Of a stretch of DNA of 64,000 nt, positions 25,328 to 33,273 are shown piece after piece. The translations under genes were made by a program, and so were the position numbers. The notes beneath the pieces are model-generated. The model saw nothing but the letters and a program-made list of their open reading frames with translations. It had not been told where the DNA came from and ran no database searches. How positions within the stretch are numbered: position 1 is the first letter of the stretch; the number at the start of each line of letters is the position of its first letter. The stretch lies in assembly GCA_964385175.1 (NCBI GenBank), contig CAYLNL010000012.1:1-64000 (forward strand), read 5' to 3'. The stretch is from CAYLNL01 sp964385175 (GTDB lineage: Bacteria > Bacteroidota > Bacteroidia > Flavobacteriales > Flavobacteriaceae).

Positions 25328-25345
25328 CAACCCCTTTAGGGGTTG
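25328..25345. terminator. Bidirectional hairpin between apbE and the glycosyltransferase
   Basis: Perfect 7-bp stem CAACCCC (25328-25334), loop TTTA, GGGGTTG (25339-25345), followed by a T-rich stretch. It lies in the 239-base convergent gap, where no gene is seen. Confidence 0.5.
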
Positions 25346-25434
25346 AGCCATTTTTATTTTTCCACCTCTCGTTTTGGCAGGTACATACCAAAAGATGCAA
25401 AACCTAACAGAAAAATCCTACCCTAAATTTCTAT

Positions 25435-26550
25435 CTAAACTAAATAACGCGTTAACTGGCGGGCATTCCTGCGATTATCTAATAACTCGGAGAGGACTTT
25501 TTTGCGAGTTTCATACTCATCATAACTTTTTGTAGCTAATGAACGAATGGTTTTTTTGAACTCCGATGGGCTATTGGCCAGGTGGCATAAGTTACCTATA
25601 GCTACATCGGGTATCATAGCGGAGTTTATTACACAAAACCGGCTGTTAAACAAGGCATTGACGAGCTTTAGCTTAGCCCCGGAAGGTTGAAAGGATACCA
25701 GCACATTTATATGAGCGTTTTCTAACATCTGTAAGAGCTCCTCAGAATTTTGCACCAACACACAACGAATATGACTTTTCTTGCCAATCCATTTTCTCAC
25801 CCTTTTTAGATTCTTGCTTCCTGCTATAAAAAGAGGAAAATCTATATCGGAAAAAACAGAGATAAGAAAACGTACAGCTTTTAAATTATCAGAAATAGAT
25901 AAATCGCCATGATAAAAGGCATAACTGCCCTTTGCAGAGAGTTTTTTAACCGTTTCATTCCCGTGAAAAACCGGGATATAAACACGTTGATTTTTATACC
26001 TGCTTTTAAAATAATCGTCATCTGCCATAGCCAGGCTTATAATTGTAGTAATTTTCGCCATTGCCATTGGCTCATAGCGTTTCATTTTTAACGCTTCTAC
26101 AAAATAGATTACTTTTTTAAGAATGTTTCGCTCCGATTTTGCCAGGGCATACAGGTAAAGATGCTCCTTGTTGTGAGCGCGCAAAAGCACCGCGCGGTTT
26201 TCAAAAGAACAGTGCATTAACAAGTAAGTGCTTTGAAGCCCTTCAAACAAAACAGGGTCTTGGTTTTTCTCAAGATGGCTATAAATTTCCATTGCGTTCC
26301 TGGATAGTATGCGGAAGGGAAGGGGAGAGAACAGTTTAAAAATTGTTTTTTTTCGCCTGTAGAAATAAACTTCTTCGCAATAAGCGCTAAGAAAAGAAAA
26401 GTCTGGCGTAGCAGTTTTAGCTATAAATATATGTAGAACGATACGGACGCCTTCCTGGTGAAGGGCTTTTATTTTATAAAAAACATCCTGCACCCCACCA
26501 TAATGAGGTGGGTAGGGGTTATTGAAACTGATGATGTGGAGTCTTTTCAC
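25435..26550 (-). CDS. Glycosyltransferase, GT4-like
   Basis: A 371-residue protein with the two-domain GT-B look. The N-terminal loop NPYPPHYGGVQDVFYKIKAL is the typical GT4 start with a Gly-rich acceptor loop. A middle segment ends in VYIPVFHGNE, and the C-terminal domain has YAFYHGDLSISDNLKAVRFL and LVSFQPSGAKLKLVNALF, where the donor-binding Glu is replaced or shifted. Substrates are unknown. It begins the 25-30 kb sugar-transfer region and is divergent from the next GT2 gene, with only 50 bases between the starts. Confidence 0.8.
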   Translation of the reverse strand: MKRLHIISFNNPYPPHYGGVQDVFYKIKALHQEGVRIVLHIFIAKTATPDFSFLSAYCEEVYFYRRKKTIFKLFSPLPFRILSRNAMEIYSHLEKNQDPVLFEGLQSTYLLMHCSFENRAVLLRAHNKEHLYLYALAKSERNILKKVIYFVEALKMKRYEPMAMAKITTIISLAMADDDYFKSRYKNQRVYIPVFHGNETVKKLSAKGSYAFYHGDLSISDNLKAVRFLISVFSDIDFPLFIAGSKNLKRVRKWIGKKSHIRCVLVQNSEELLQMLENAHINVLVSFQPSGAKLKLVNALFNSRFCVINSAMIPDVAIGNLCHLANSPSEFKKTIRSLATKSYDEYETRKKVLSELLDNRRNARQLTRYLV

Positions 26551-26600
26551 CCTTCAAAATTAACAGGAATCTTGTATTTTTATCCCATCAATCTAACATA

Positions 26601-27533
26601 ATGGCGTTTATTTCCGTCATCATCCCGCTCTATAATAAAGAAAAATACCTGTCGCAAGCCATAAAAAGCGTCCTGGAACAAACGGTTACAGATTTTGAAG
26701 TATTGGTTATAGATGATGGCTCTACAGATGGGAGTCTTGCGGTTGCCAATAGTTATACAGACACCCGGCTGTTTGTTTATAGTAAAGAGAACCAAGGCGC
26801 TGCTGCCACCCGCAATTTTGGAATAGAAAAAGCAAAAGGAAGGCTCATAGCTTTTTTAGATGCAGATGATTACTGGGAAAACAATCACCTGGAAGAATTG
26901 ATGCGGCTCTACAGTGCTTATCCGCAAGCAGGTATGTATGCAATGCGCTATTGCAAGGTGTTTTCTGAAAAAGGAAAAAAAACAGCTGTTTTTAAAGGAA
27001 TTGCCGCCGATTTTTTTGAAATTGTTCCCGATTATTTTGAAGCTTCTGCGATTGATTCCGTAGCCAGCGCCTCTTCTATAGCCATCAGGAGAGAGGTTTT
27101 TGAGCAGGTAGGGTTGTTTGATGCTGCTATGGTGGCAGGCGAGGATATTGATTTGTGGATACGAGTAGCGCTAAACATGCCGGTAGCGCTCAGTGGCAAG
27201 CGCACAGCGTACTACCGGATGGATGCGCCCGGCAGTCTTTCTAAAAAAATATTGCCCCAGAGAATGCAACTCCTTGTTAAGTATAGCGAACAAGAAAAGC
27301 ATAGTATTTCTCTAAAAAAATATCTCGATTTGAACCGTTATGCACTGGCTCTCAGCTATAAACTCGCCGGGAATAAAAAACTCGCCCGGCGGGCGCAGGA
27401 AAGTATTCAACACACACATCTTACCTATATGCAACGGGTATTATTGCGCACCCCTCGTTTTTTTTTAAAAAGGTTAAAAGAACTGCAAGACTACCTGGCG
27501 AAACGAGCTATTTTTTTATCGCCGTATCGTTAA
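26601..27533 (+). CDS. Family 2 glycosyltransferase
   Basis: A 310-residue GT-A enzyme. The N-terminal SVIIPLYNKEKYLSQAIKSV, nucleotide site DDGSTDGS, metal-binding FLDADDYW (DxD type) and GEDIDLWIRVA are the standard GT2 order. It should add one sugar to a lipid-linked or surface glycan at the cytoplasmic face. The basic C-terminal tail has no membrane helix. The 3' end overlaps the convergent ketoisomerase gene by 18 bases. Confidence 0.9.
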   Translation: MAFISVIIPLYNKEKYLSQAIKSVLEQTVTDFEVLVIDDGSTDGSLAVANSYTDTRLFVYSKENQGAAATRNFGIEKAKGRLIAFLDADDYWENNHLEELMRLYSAYPQAGMYAMRYCKVFSEKGKKTAVFKGIAADFFEIVPDYFEASAIDSVASASSIAIRREVFEQVGLFDAAMVAGEDIDLWIRVALNMPVALSGKRTAYYRMDAPGSLSKKILPQRMQLLVKYSEQEKHSISLKKYLDLNRYALALSYKLAGNKKLARRAQESIQHTHLTYMQRVLLRTPRFFLKRLKELQDYLAKRAIFLSPYR

Positions 27534-27914
27534 AACAAACTCCTCAAAATCTCGTATATAGTCATCTTCTGCAAATTCGCCTGAAGCCAGCACCAGGCAA
27601 ACAGCCCCGGCTGAAAAATGGGTTAGTTCGCGCCATATCCCGTTAGGAATAACCAAGCCTTCGTTGGGACGGCTTAGGGTAATAGTTGTTATTTTACCAT
27701 CGTTCAGCAGCACATTAAAACTGCCGCTTACAGCTATGAGAACTTCCCATTGCTCTTTGTGAGAGTGTCCTCCCCGGTAGGCGCCGGCAGGAACATCATA
27801 CAAATAGTAAACTCTTTTAACGGTAAACGGAAGCGTATTTTTTTCAACTACCGCTATATTTCCGCGGGTATCTTCTATTGTTGGAATAGTAATAAGCTGA
27901 ATAGAACTTGTCAT
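27516..27914 (-). CDS. FdtA/WxcM-like sugar 3,4-ketoisomerase (cupin)
   Basis: A 132-residue cupin of the WxcM/FdtA family (PF05523), whose studied members isomerise dTDP-4-keto-6-deoxyglucose to the 3-keto sugar on the way to aminodeoxy sugars such as Fuc3NAc. Key segments are DTRGNIAVVE, VYYLYDVPAGAYRGGHSHKEQWE with the paired His residues, and FVLTIRR. The partner aminotransferase and acetyltransferase are not in the window, so either the pathway is split or this copy has another substrate. It overlaps the upstream GT2 gene by ATGA. Confidence 0.85.
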   Translation of the reverse strand: MTSSIQLITIPTIEDTRGNIAVVEKNTLPFTVKRVYYLYDVPAGAYRGGHSHKEQWEVLIAVSGSFNVLLNDGKITTITLSRPNEGLVIPNGIWRELTHFSAGAVCLVLASGEFAEDDYIRDFEEFVLTIRR

Positions 27915-28768
27915 GCCGCCGATTGATGGGTTAATTTTTTATAATCCCTGGCTCCTTTTAACCCGACAGAGAATTTTAAAAATACCTCGCGCCAGGATAT
28001 GTATCGTTTTCTCGCCAGGAAAAAAATAAATTTTAACAGGTAGAATATCCGCACACTGCGATAGTCTATATAAGCCAATGCCCCCTTTGTGTACAACACC
28101 CGGTCGTTCCCGTAATCGCTTGTAGAGGTAGTTTGGGAGTGCGCTACAATTTCACAAGGCACGTACCAGATGGTTAGCCCTGCCCGTAGTGCATCCCGTA
28201 CAAAAAGATACTCTTCTGCCATTGGAAAATAGCTGTTAAGCCCAAAAAGCTCGTTAAAAGAAATACCATTATTTATAATGGCATTTCTGCGGAAGGCTAT
28301 CTCTATAGAACACACATCTGCAATATCGCCCGGGGTTTTAGCCATTTTAGGTTTCCCGCCATAAGCCCTGAATGCTCTTCCTTCAAAAGTTCTTATTTGA
28401 AAGGTAATAAGGCCGGCCTGGCTATATTTTTTAAAAGAATCTTGTATAATTCTATCAAACCCCTCTATAAAATAGGTATCATCATCAGCAAGAAGACATA
28501 TATCGCCTATAGCATGTTGCAGGGCGAGGTTCCTGCTTTTAGATAATCCCTTTTCAAAAGAGTTTATCACCCGTATATTCTGCAAGGGGCTTTGCAGCAG
28601 GGTATCGGGAGTGGTTTGATTGATGATGAGAATCTGTACCTCATTAAAAGTAGTATATTGAAATATATGGTCTAAAAAAGCCAAATCCTTGCGGTGCATG
28701 GTGGAAAGAAGGATTTCTAAGGTTTCAGTTTCTTTTTTATAGGTGTCACCGGCATTCAATACCACCAT
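27911..28768 (-). CDS. Family 2 glycosyltransferase
   Basis: A 285-residue GT-A-like protein. The N-terminal part (EILLSTMHRKDLAFLD) lacks the usual VSVIIP start. RVINSFEKGLSKSRNLAL and the metal site CLLADDDTYFIEGF are clear, as is a later SYFPMAEEYLFVRDALRAG. It may be a rhamnosyl- or galactofuranosyl-type transferase, but the sugar cannot be read. It is co-transcribed with the ketoisomerase gene. A -7 box (TACATTTG, minus strand, 28797-28804) serves it, facing the promoter of the next gene. Confidence 0.85.
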   Translation of the reverse strand: MVVLNAGDTYKKETETLEILLSTMHRKDLAFLDHIFQYTTFNEVQILIINQTTPDTLLQSPLQNIRVINSFEKGLSKSRNLALQHAIGDICLLADDDTYFIEGFDRIIQDSFKKYSQAGLITFQIRTFEGRAFRAYGGKPKMAKTPGDIADVCSIEIAFRRNAIINNGISFNELFGLNSYFPMAEEYLFVRDALRAGLTIWYVPCEIVAHSQTTSTSDYGNDRVLYTKGALAYIDYRSVRIFYLLKFIFFLARKRYISWREVFLKFSVGLKGARDYKKLTHQSAA

Positions 28769-28813
28769 ATTTTAAAGAGTTTCATTACTTTTGAAGCAAA
28801 TGTACCATCTTTT

Positions 28814-29956
28814 ATGAGAATATTGTTGGTGGGAGAGTACAGCCGTCTTCATAACTCTTTAAAAGAAGGGCTTATTGCTCTTGGGCACGAAGTTTTCTTA
28901 GCTGGCAATAGGGGAGGGTTTAAAAATTACCCGGTGGATTTGAATTTATACGATTCTTTTTCGCATGGTGTTTTAAAAAAGCTGAAAGTGGGTTTTTATA
29001 AGCTAACTTCGCTTGATGTGGGGGCTTTTGAAATTTACCTGAAAACCTTATGGCATTTTAAAAAACTTAAAAACTTTGAGGTCGTTCAACTCATCAATGA
29101 ATATTCTATAATGGCACCCCCCCGCTTAGAGATAGCACTTTTAAAAAAGTTGCTGGCGCATAACAAAAGCCTGTTTTTGCTTTCGTGTGGCGGCGACTAT
29201 AAAAGTATAGCGTATATGATGAGTTGCCAAACAGGATATACTATGATGACGCCTTATATAAACGATTTTTCTTTGTATAAACAGTATAAGTTTCAGCTGC
29301 GCTACCTGAATAAAGAATTTAAGGCGCTTCATAAATTTATTTATGAACATTGTAAAGGGGTTATTGCTTCTGATATGGATTATCATGTGCCTCTTCTTGG
29401 CGACCCTCATTATTTGGGATTGATTCCTAACCCTGTTAATACCGAAAAAATAACCTACCAGCCTCTGAAAATAGAAAATTGCATAAAGATTTTCCACGGC
29501 ATTAATAAGGAAGTTCAAATAATGAAAGGAAATAACTATTTCACGGAAGCGCTGGCGGTTATACAAAAAAAATATGGAGATAAGGTAGTTGTAGTAGAAA
29601 CAATGAGTCTTCCATATACCAAGTATAGTAAAATGTATGATGATTGCCATATCTTGTTAGACCAGGTGTATAGCTATGACCAGGGTTACAATGCCCTGGA
29701 GGCTATGGCGAAGGGGAAGGTGGTTTTTACCGGAGCAGAACAGGTTTTTACTGATTATTATGGGCTAACGGAGCGGGTGGCGGTGAATGCTCTGCCCGAT
29801 GTGGAGTACCTGGTGCAACAGCTTTCATTTTTTATTGAGAATCCCCGGGAGCTTGTGGCTATGGGCGCCCGCGCCCGCGCTTTTGTAGAAAAAGAACATC
29901 ATTATATAAAGATTGCTAAACGATATGTGGAGGTGTGGGCTAAGGCCGTTTCGTAA
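28814..29956 (+). CDS. Glycosyltransferase, GT-B fold
   Basis: A 380-residue protein with a GT-B layout. An N-terminal MRILLVGEYSRLHNSLKEGL is followed by a linker and a C-terminal domain with IKIFHGINKEVQIMKGN, then LLDQVYSYDQGYNALEAMAKG, which holds the donor-site Glu of GT4-like enzymes, and a closing helix. The acceptor and donor are unknown. Its promoter -7 box TACTTTTG (28786-28793) interleaves with that of the divergent GT2 gene. It is the last gene of the five-gene glycan region. Confidence 0.82.
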   Translation: MRILLVGEYSRLHNSLKEGLIALGHEVFLAGNRGGFKNYPVDLNLYDSFSHGVLKKLKVGFYKLTSLDVGAFEIYLKTLWHFKKLKNFEVVQLINEYSIMAPPRLEIALLKKLLAHNKSLFLLSCGGDYKSIAYMMSCQTGYTMMTPYINDFSLYKQYKFQLRYLNKEFKALHKFIYEHCKGVIASDMDYHVPLLGDPHYLGLIPNPVNTEKITYQPLKIENCIKIFHGINKEVQIMKGNNYFTEALAVIQKKYGDKVVVVETMSLPYTKYSKMYDDCHILLDQVYSYDQGYNALEAMAKGKVVFTGAEQVFTDYYGLTERVAVNALPDVEYLVQQLSFFIENPRELVAMGARARAFVEKEHHYIKIAKRYVEVWAKAVS

Positions 29957-30081
29957 TCTGTTACGCATAGAAAATATGACCTCTTTTAATGCGTCTGTGG
30001 ATTTTCGTTATACTACTATACCGTTTTTATACTATACTCAAAACCGGGAAACTAAAAGGGTTGTTATTGAAATGCAAGATG

Positions 30082-30777
30082 CTAAATTTCTAACGCTATA
30101 GTAACCATTTCTTCGAAACTTCGCTCCCGTTCTTCAGAGCTGGTTTTTTCTTTAGTAACCAGGTGGTCAGAGATGGTTAGGATGGCTAAGGCCTGTACCC
30201 CGAATTTGGCGGCGAGGGTATAGAGCGCCGCTGTTTCCATTTCCACGCATAGCACCCCGTAGGAAGCCCATTTTTTGTAGTAAAGTGGGTCTTCTTCATA
30301 AAAAAGGTCGCTGGTGAGCACATTTCCTATATGAAGAGGTATATGGCGGTTTTTAGCAACGGTTACTGCGTTTATAAAAAGGTCGGGGTGGGCGGCGGGC
30401 GCAAACGAATCGTTCCCGAACAAAAGTTTATTGATGCTGCCGTTTGAAGAGGCAGTCATAGCTAACACAATACTTCTCAGCTTCAGGTTTTCCTGGTATG
30501 AGCCGGCGCTACCTACCCGGATAAGTTTTTTCACGCCATATCCTTCTATCAGTTCCTGGGCATAGATACTTATGGAAGGAGCGCCCATGCCGGTACCTTG
30601 TATAGAAATGCGGTTTCCTTTATAGGTGCCGGTGAAACCCAACATGCCCCGCACGGTATTATACAAAACACTATCTTTCAAAAAGGTTTCAGCTATCCAT
30701 TTAGCGCGCAATGGGTCGCCCGGTAGCAATACTTTTTCAGCTATCTCACCCGGCTTTGCTTCTATGTGAAGGCTCAT
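30082..30777 (-). CDS. deoD: Purine-nucleoside phosphorylase
   Basis: DeoD cleaves purine (deoxy)ribonucleosides with phosphate to give the base and (deoxy)ribose-1-phosphate. The 231-residue protein matches the hexameric DeoD form: KVLLPGDPLRAKWIA, GTGMGAPSISIYAQEL, RVGSAGSYQ and CVEMETAALYTLAAKFG (nucleoside-binding Glu), with the catalytic Asp in LTISDHL. It lies downstream of deoC in the same direction with a 130-base gap; together they form a nucleoside salvage route. Confidence 0.95.
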   Translation of the reverse strand: MSLHIEAKPGEIAEKVLLPGDPLRAKWIAETFLKDSVLYNTVRGMLGFTGTYKGNRISIQGTGMGAPSISIYAQELIEGYGVKKLIRVGSAGSYQENLKLRSIVLAMTASSNGSINKLLFGNDSFAPAAHPDLFINAVTVAKNRHIPLHIGNVLTSDLFYEEDPLYYKKWASYGVLCVEMETAALYTLAAKFGVQALAILTISDHLVTKEKTSSEERERSFEEMVTIALEI

Positions 30778-30906
30778 ATAAAGAAACGTTTAAATTAGTG
30801 GTTCTACCCTTGGCTTGTATAGTCTTGGTTATGCAAAAATAAGTAAAGCGGCTAATGTTTTTGCAAATTTTAATTGTATGCCCGGGAAAAATAGATAAGT
30901 GTAGCT

Positions 30907-31608
30907 TTAGTAACCCACAAAAGGCGGGAGGCTGTTTATAATTGCCACCCCATTAGAGGTGCCTATCCGGGTAACTCCCAAATCGATGTATTTTTGGGCT
31001 GTTTCCCTATCCCGGATGCCCCCCGAGGCTTTTAGCTGTGCCTGCCCGTTCACGGCAGCTTTCATGAGCAAAATATCTTCTACGGTAGCTCCCCCGGTTC
31101 CAAAACCGGTGGATGTTTTCACAAAATCGGCGCCGCCTTCTACTGCCAGCTGACATGCCAGTTTTTTTTCCTCATTTGTGAGGTAACATGTTTCTATAAT
31201 AACTTTAAGCATTCGTTTTCCAAGCATTTTTTTCAGCGTGGCTATTTCTTCTAAAACTTTCTGGTTTTTGCCCGATTTTAGCTCGCCTATGTTTATAACC
31301 ATGTCTATTTCATCGGCGCCATCTTTTACAGCGCACTCGGCTTCAAAAAGCTTTGCGCGGGCACTCATGGCGCCTAAGGGAAAACCCGCTACGCTACATA
31401 TCCTTACATCGCTTCCTTTTAGGAAATGGTGAGCCAGCGCAATATAACCGCTATTGAAGCACACGGAAAAAAAATGATATTGCTTTGCTTCGCCGCACCA
31501 TTGGGCAATGGCTTCTTCAGTAGCATCGGCTTTCAGGAGGGTGTGGTCTATAAAATGGTGTATCATTTTACTATTTTTCAATGGGTTATAACCTTCCTGT
31601 GCCTCCAT
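30907..31608 (-). CDS. deoC: Deoxyribose-phosphate aldolase
   Basis: DeoC splits 2-deoxyribose-5-phosphate to glyceraldehyde-3-phosphate and acetaldehyde. The 233-residue form has IDHTLLKADAT, VCFNSGYI, VAGFPLGAM, DEIDMVINIGELKSG and the Schiff-base lysine in DFVKTSTGFG; a second Lys is in LKASGGIR. The most likely start is ATG 31566 (MIHHFIDHTLL); ATG 31608 adds 14 unconserved residues. It follows the HlyD gene by about 35 bases on the same strand and may share its transcript. Confidence 0.94.
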   Translation of the reverse strand: MEAQEGYNPLKNSKMIHHFIDHTLLKADATEEAIAQWCGEAKQYHFFSVCFNSGYIALAHHFLKGSDVRICSVAGFPLGAMSARAKLFEAECAVKDGADEIDMVINIGELKSGKNQKVLEEIATLKKMLGKRMLKVIIETCYLTNEEKKLACQLAVEGGADFVKTSTGFGTGGATVEDILLMKAAVNGQAQLKASGGIRDRETAQKYIDLGVTRIGTSNGVAIINSLPPFVGY

Positions 31609-31642
31609 GGGAGAGAAATTTACTTGTTAGCGCAGCAATGGG

Positions 31643-32989
31643 TTATCGTTTAAAAATTTCAGCTAACTGGTAGAAAAACCGTTCAATAAGCCGAAGGTCT
31701 TCGGTAACAATTTCTGCGGCGCCGCGCATTTCTTGCTTAAAGATAATTTCTTTCCCGTAGGTGGTTATGAGTTTTTCGGGCAAGGAAACGTCAATGAGAT
31801 AAAATCCATCTTTGTCGGGTACAAGAGATATGTTGGCGACTTTTCCTTTTAGAATGCCAAATTCTTTATCAGGGTAATTTTCCAGGCGAATATGTACGGT
31901 TTGTCCGGGTTTTATCTTGCCCGAATTTTGGGCGGGGGTTTTTAACTTTGCCACATACGAGGAGTTTTCAGACGGAATAATGGTAAACACCCAATCGCCT
32001 GTATTTACGGTTTGTTTGGCGCTCCACGTATTCATAAAGGAGACTTTGCCTTTTAGCTCAGATTTCATCAAATAGCGGAGTTCCCAGTCTTTTAAGGAGC
32101 GTTTGAGTTGGTTGAATGATTGGATAACGCCTTTGAGGAGGTTCATTTCTTCTTTTACGCGGTTTATTTCGGTGCCTTTAGAAGTTTTATTGGCATTGCT
32201 TATAGCTTCTCGGATTTGTGAAACCGAAACGCTCATATTTTTTAGGTTTTTGTCGGTCTGGAGGTAGTCTAATTGTTTACTTTCATACTCTTGTTCAGAA
32301 ATAACTCCTTTATTGAGGAGGGTGCGATAACGCTCTAATTCTTTGTTTTTGAATGATAGCTCGGCTTCGCTAAGTTGTTTTTGAGATTCTAAACTTTTAA
32401 GCCGGTTTTGCAGTTCAATAATTGAAAACCTGTTGGCAAGGGCTTCGTTGGAGAAAGGTTGTAACTGTTTGTTGAGGGTGTATTGGAGGTAATTATTTTC
32501 GAAAAGGGCAAAATCGGCATCTATTTCTCCTAAAAATAAAACAGGGAGGCTGTTTATGGGAAAGGAAAAAGAATCATTGCGCATAGAAAGGGTATCTATA
32601 ATAGATTTCAGGAGGAATACATCCTGGTAGTTGGCGGTATTTTCTAATATGGCCAGAGGGGTTTGAGGCTCAACTACCTGGTTGTCTTTTACAAATAGGG
32701 TATCTATTTTCCCGGTTGTTTTGGCGTATTCTTTTTGTGGAGGCAATAGGGTGGTGAGGTAGGTTTGGGATGGAATAACATCGGGGTATTTTACAAACCA
32801 GGAGATGATGAGAATCATAAAAATTAACCCTAAAAATAGTGCGCTTCCCCATCTAATCATCCAGTTAGGAACTTTAGCGAGAATTTCTTGCACTTCTTCG
32901 CTGCGTAATTCAATATCGGCTAAGTTGGTTGCCTGAGCAGGGATTATGATTCCTGGGGGTTGTCCTGTTGCGGTGTATGATGTTATCAC
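31643..32989 (-). CDS. HlyD-family adaptor of a peptide exporter
   Basis: A 448-residue periplasmic adaptor that should link the ABC transporter encoded upstream to an outer-membrane channel. It has a short cytoplasmic N-terminus, one membrane helix (about 48-68, ALFLGLIFMILIISWFV), a barrel-sandwich hybrid start (YAKTTGKIDTLFVKDNQVV), a long coiled-coil hairpin (about 165-300) and the returning beta domain ending near the C-terminus. The reading frame opens at a GTG that overlaps the stop of a 72-codon ORF (GTGA). No ATG lies ahead of the membrane helix, and one extra G in the upstream 12-G tract would fuse both frames. See the related finding. Confidence 0.88.
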   Translation of the reverse strand: MITSYTATGQPPGIIIPAQATNLADIELRSEEVQEILAKVPNWMIRWGSALFLGLIFMILIISWFVKYPDVIPSQTYLTTLLPPQKEYAKTTGKIDTLFVKDNQVVEPQTPLAILENTANYQDVFLLKSIIDTLSMRNDSFSFPINSLPVLFLGEIDADFALFENNYLQYTLNKQLQPFSNEALANRFSIIELQNRLKSLESQKQLSEAELSFKNKELERYRTLLNKGVISEQEYESKQLDYLQTDKNLKNMSVSVSQIREAISNANKTSKGTEINRVKEEMNLLKGVIQSFNQLKRSLKDWELRYLMKSELKGKVSFMNTWSAKQTVNTGDWVFTIIPSENSSYVAKLKTPAQNSGKIKPGQTVHIRLENYPDKEFGILKGKVANISLVPDKDGFYLIDVSLPEKLITTYGKEIIFKQEMRGAAEIVTEDLRLIERFFYQLAEIFKR

Positions 32990-33204
32990 AGCGCCTTCCG
33001 CCCCCCCCCCCCGGGAGGGAGTATTTTTTGCATTTCTTCGGGCGTAAGGGGTCTATCAGCGTTATTTTCGGCAGGGGGCGTGGTAGGAGGGGGCGTTTCT
33101 TCACCTTGTACATGGAATTTTACAATGCTGCCGGCGGGTGCCTGCGCCATGAGTTTTTTAATTTCTTCTTCAGATAGTTTTATGTTTTTGGGTTGTTCGG
33201 ACAT
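32986..33204 (-). CDS. Small ORF preceding HlyD (72 codons), possibly its N-terminal extension
   Basis: A 72-residue acidic/proline-rich product lying between the transporter and adaptor genes, with its own promoter match at 33243-33273. It holds two copies of a helical motif (LSEEEIKKLMAQAP and LTPEEMQKILPP), joined by a Pro/Thr/Glu linker, and ends GGGGRKAL. A third related copy, LRSEEVQEILAKVP, begins the HlyD frame. It has no classical Gly-Gly leader plus core-peptide layout. It may be a free small protein, a substrate-recruiting segment, or the true start of HlyD separated by a homopolymer frameshift. Confidence 0.5.
   Translation of the reverse strand: MSEQPKNIKLSEEEIKKLMAQAPAGSIVKFHVQGEETPPPTTPPAENNADRPLTPEEMQKILPPGGGGRKAL
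33001..33012 (-). repeat. 12-base poly-G tract at the small ORF/HlyD junction
   Basis: Twelve consecutive C on the plus strand, G on the coding strand, near the end of the small ORF. At 12 G the small ORF stops at the HlyD start. At 13 or 10 G it reads into HlyD. At 11 G it runs about 28 codons further and stops at about 32910. Confidence 0.9.
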
Positions 33205-33242
33205 TTGTCTGTATTTGCTGTTAAAAAATAAGCTGCGTTTTT

Positions 33243-33273
33243 CAAAAATAGCTATTTATTTCCCTAACTCCAA
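33243..33273 (-). promoter_or_regulatory. Promoter of small ORF/HlyD inside the end of the ABC gene
   Basis: On the minus strand: TTG (33273-33271), a 20-base spacer and TATTTTTG (33250-33243). Transcription would start near 33236, about 32 bases before the small ORF. The -33 element lies within the last codons of the transporter gene. Confidence 0.65.

Noticed and set aside
32910..33113. Third-frame minus-strand ORF across the poly-G tract
   Set aside because: It is the register obtained with a one-base loss in the tract and has no independent start, codon pattern or homology that I can see.
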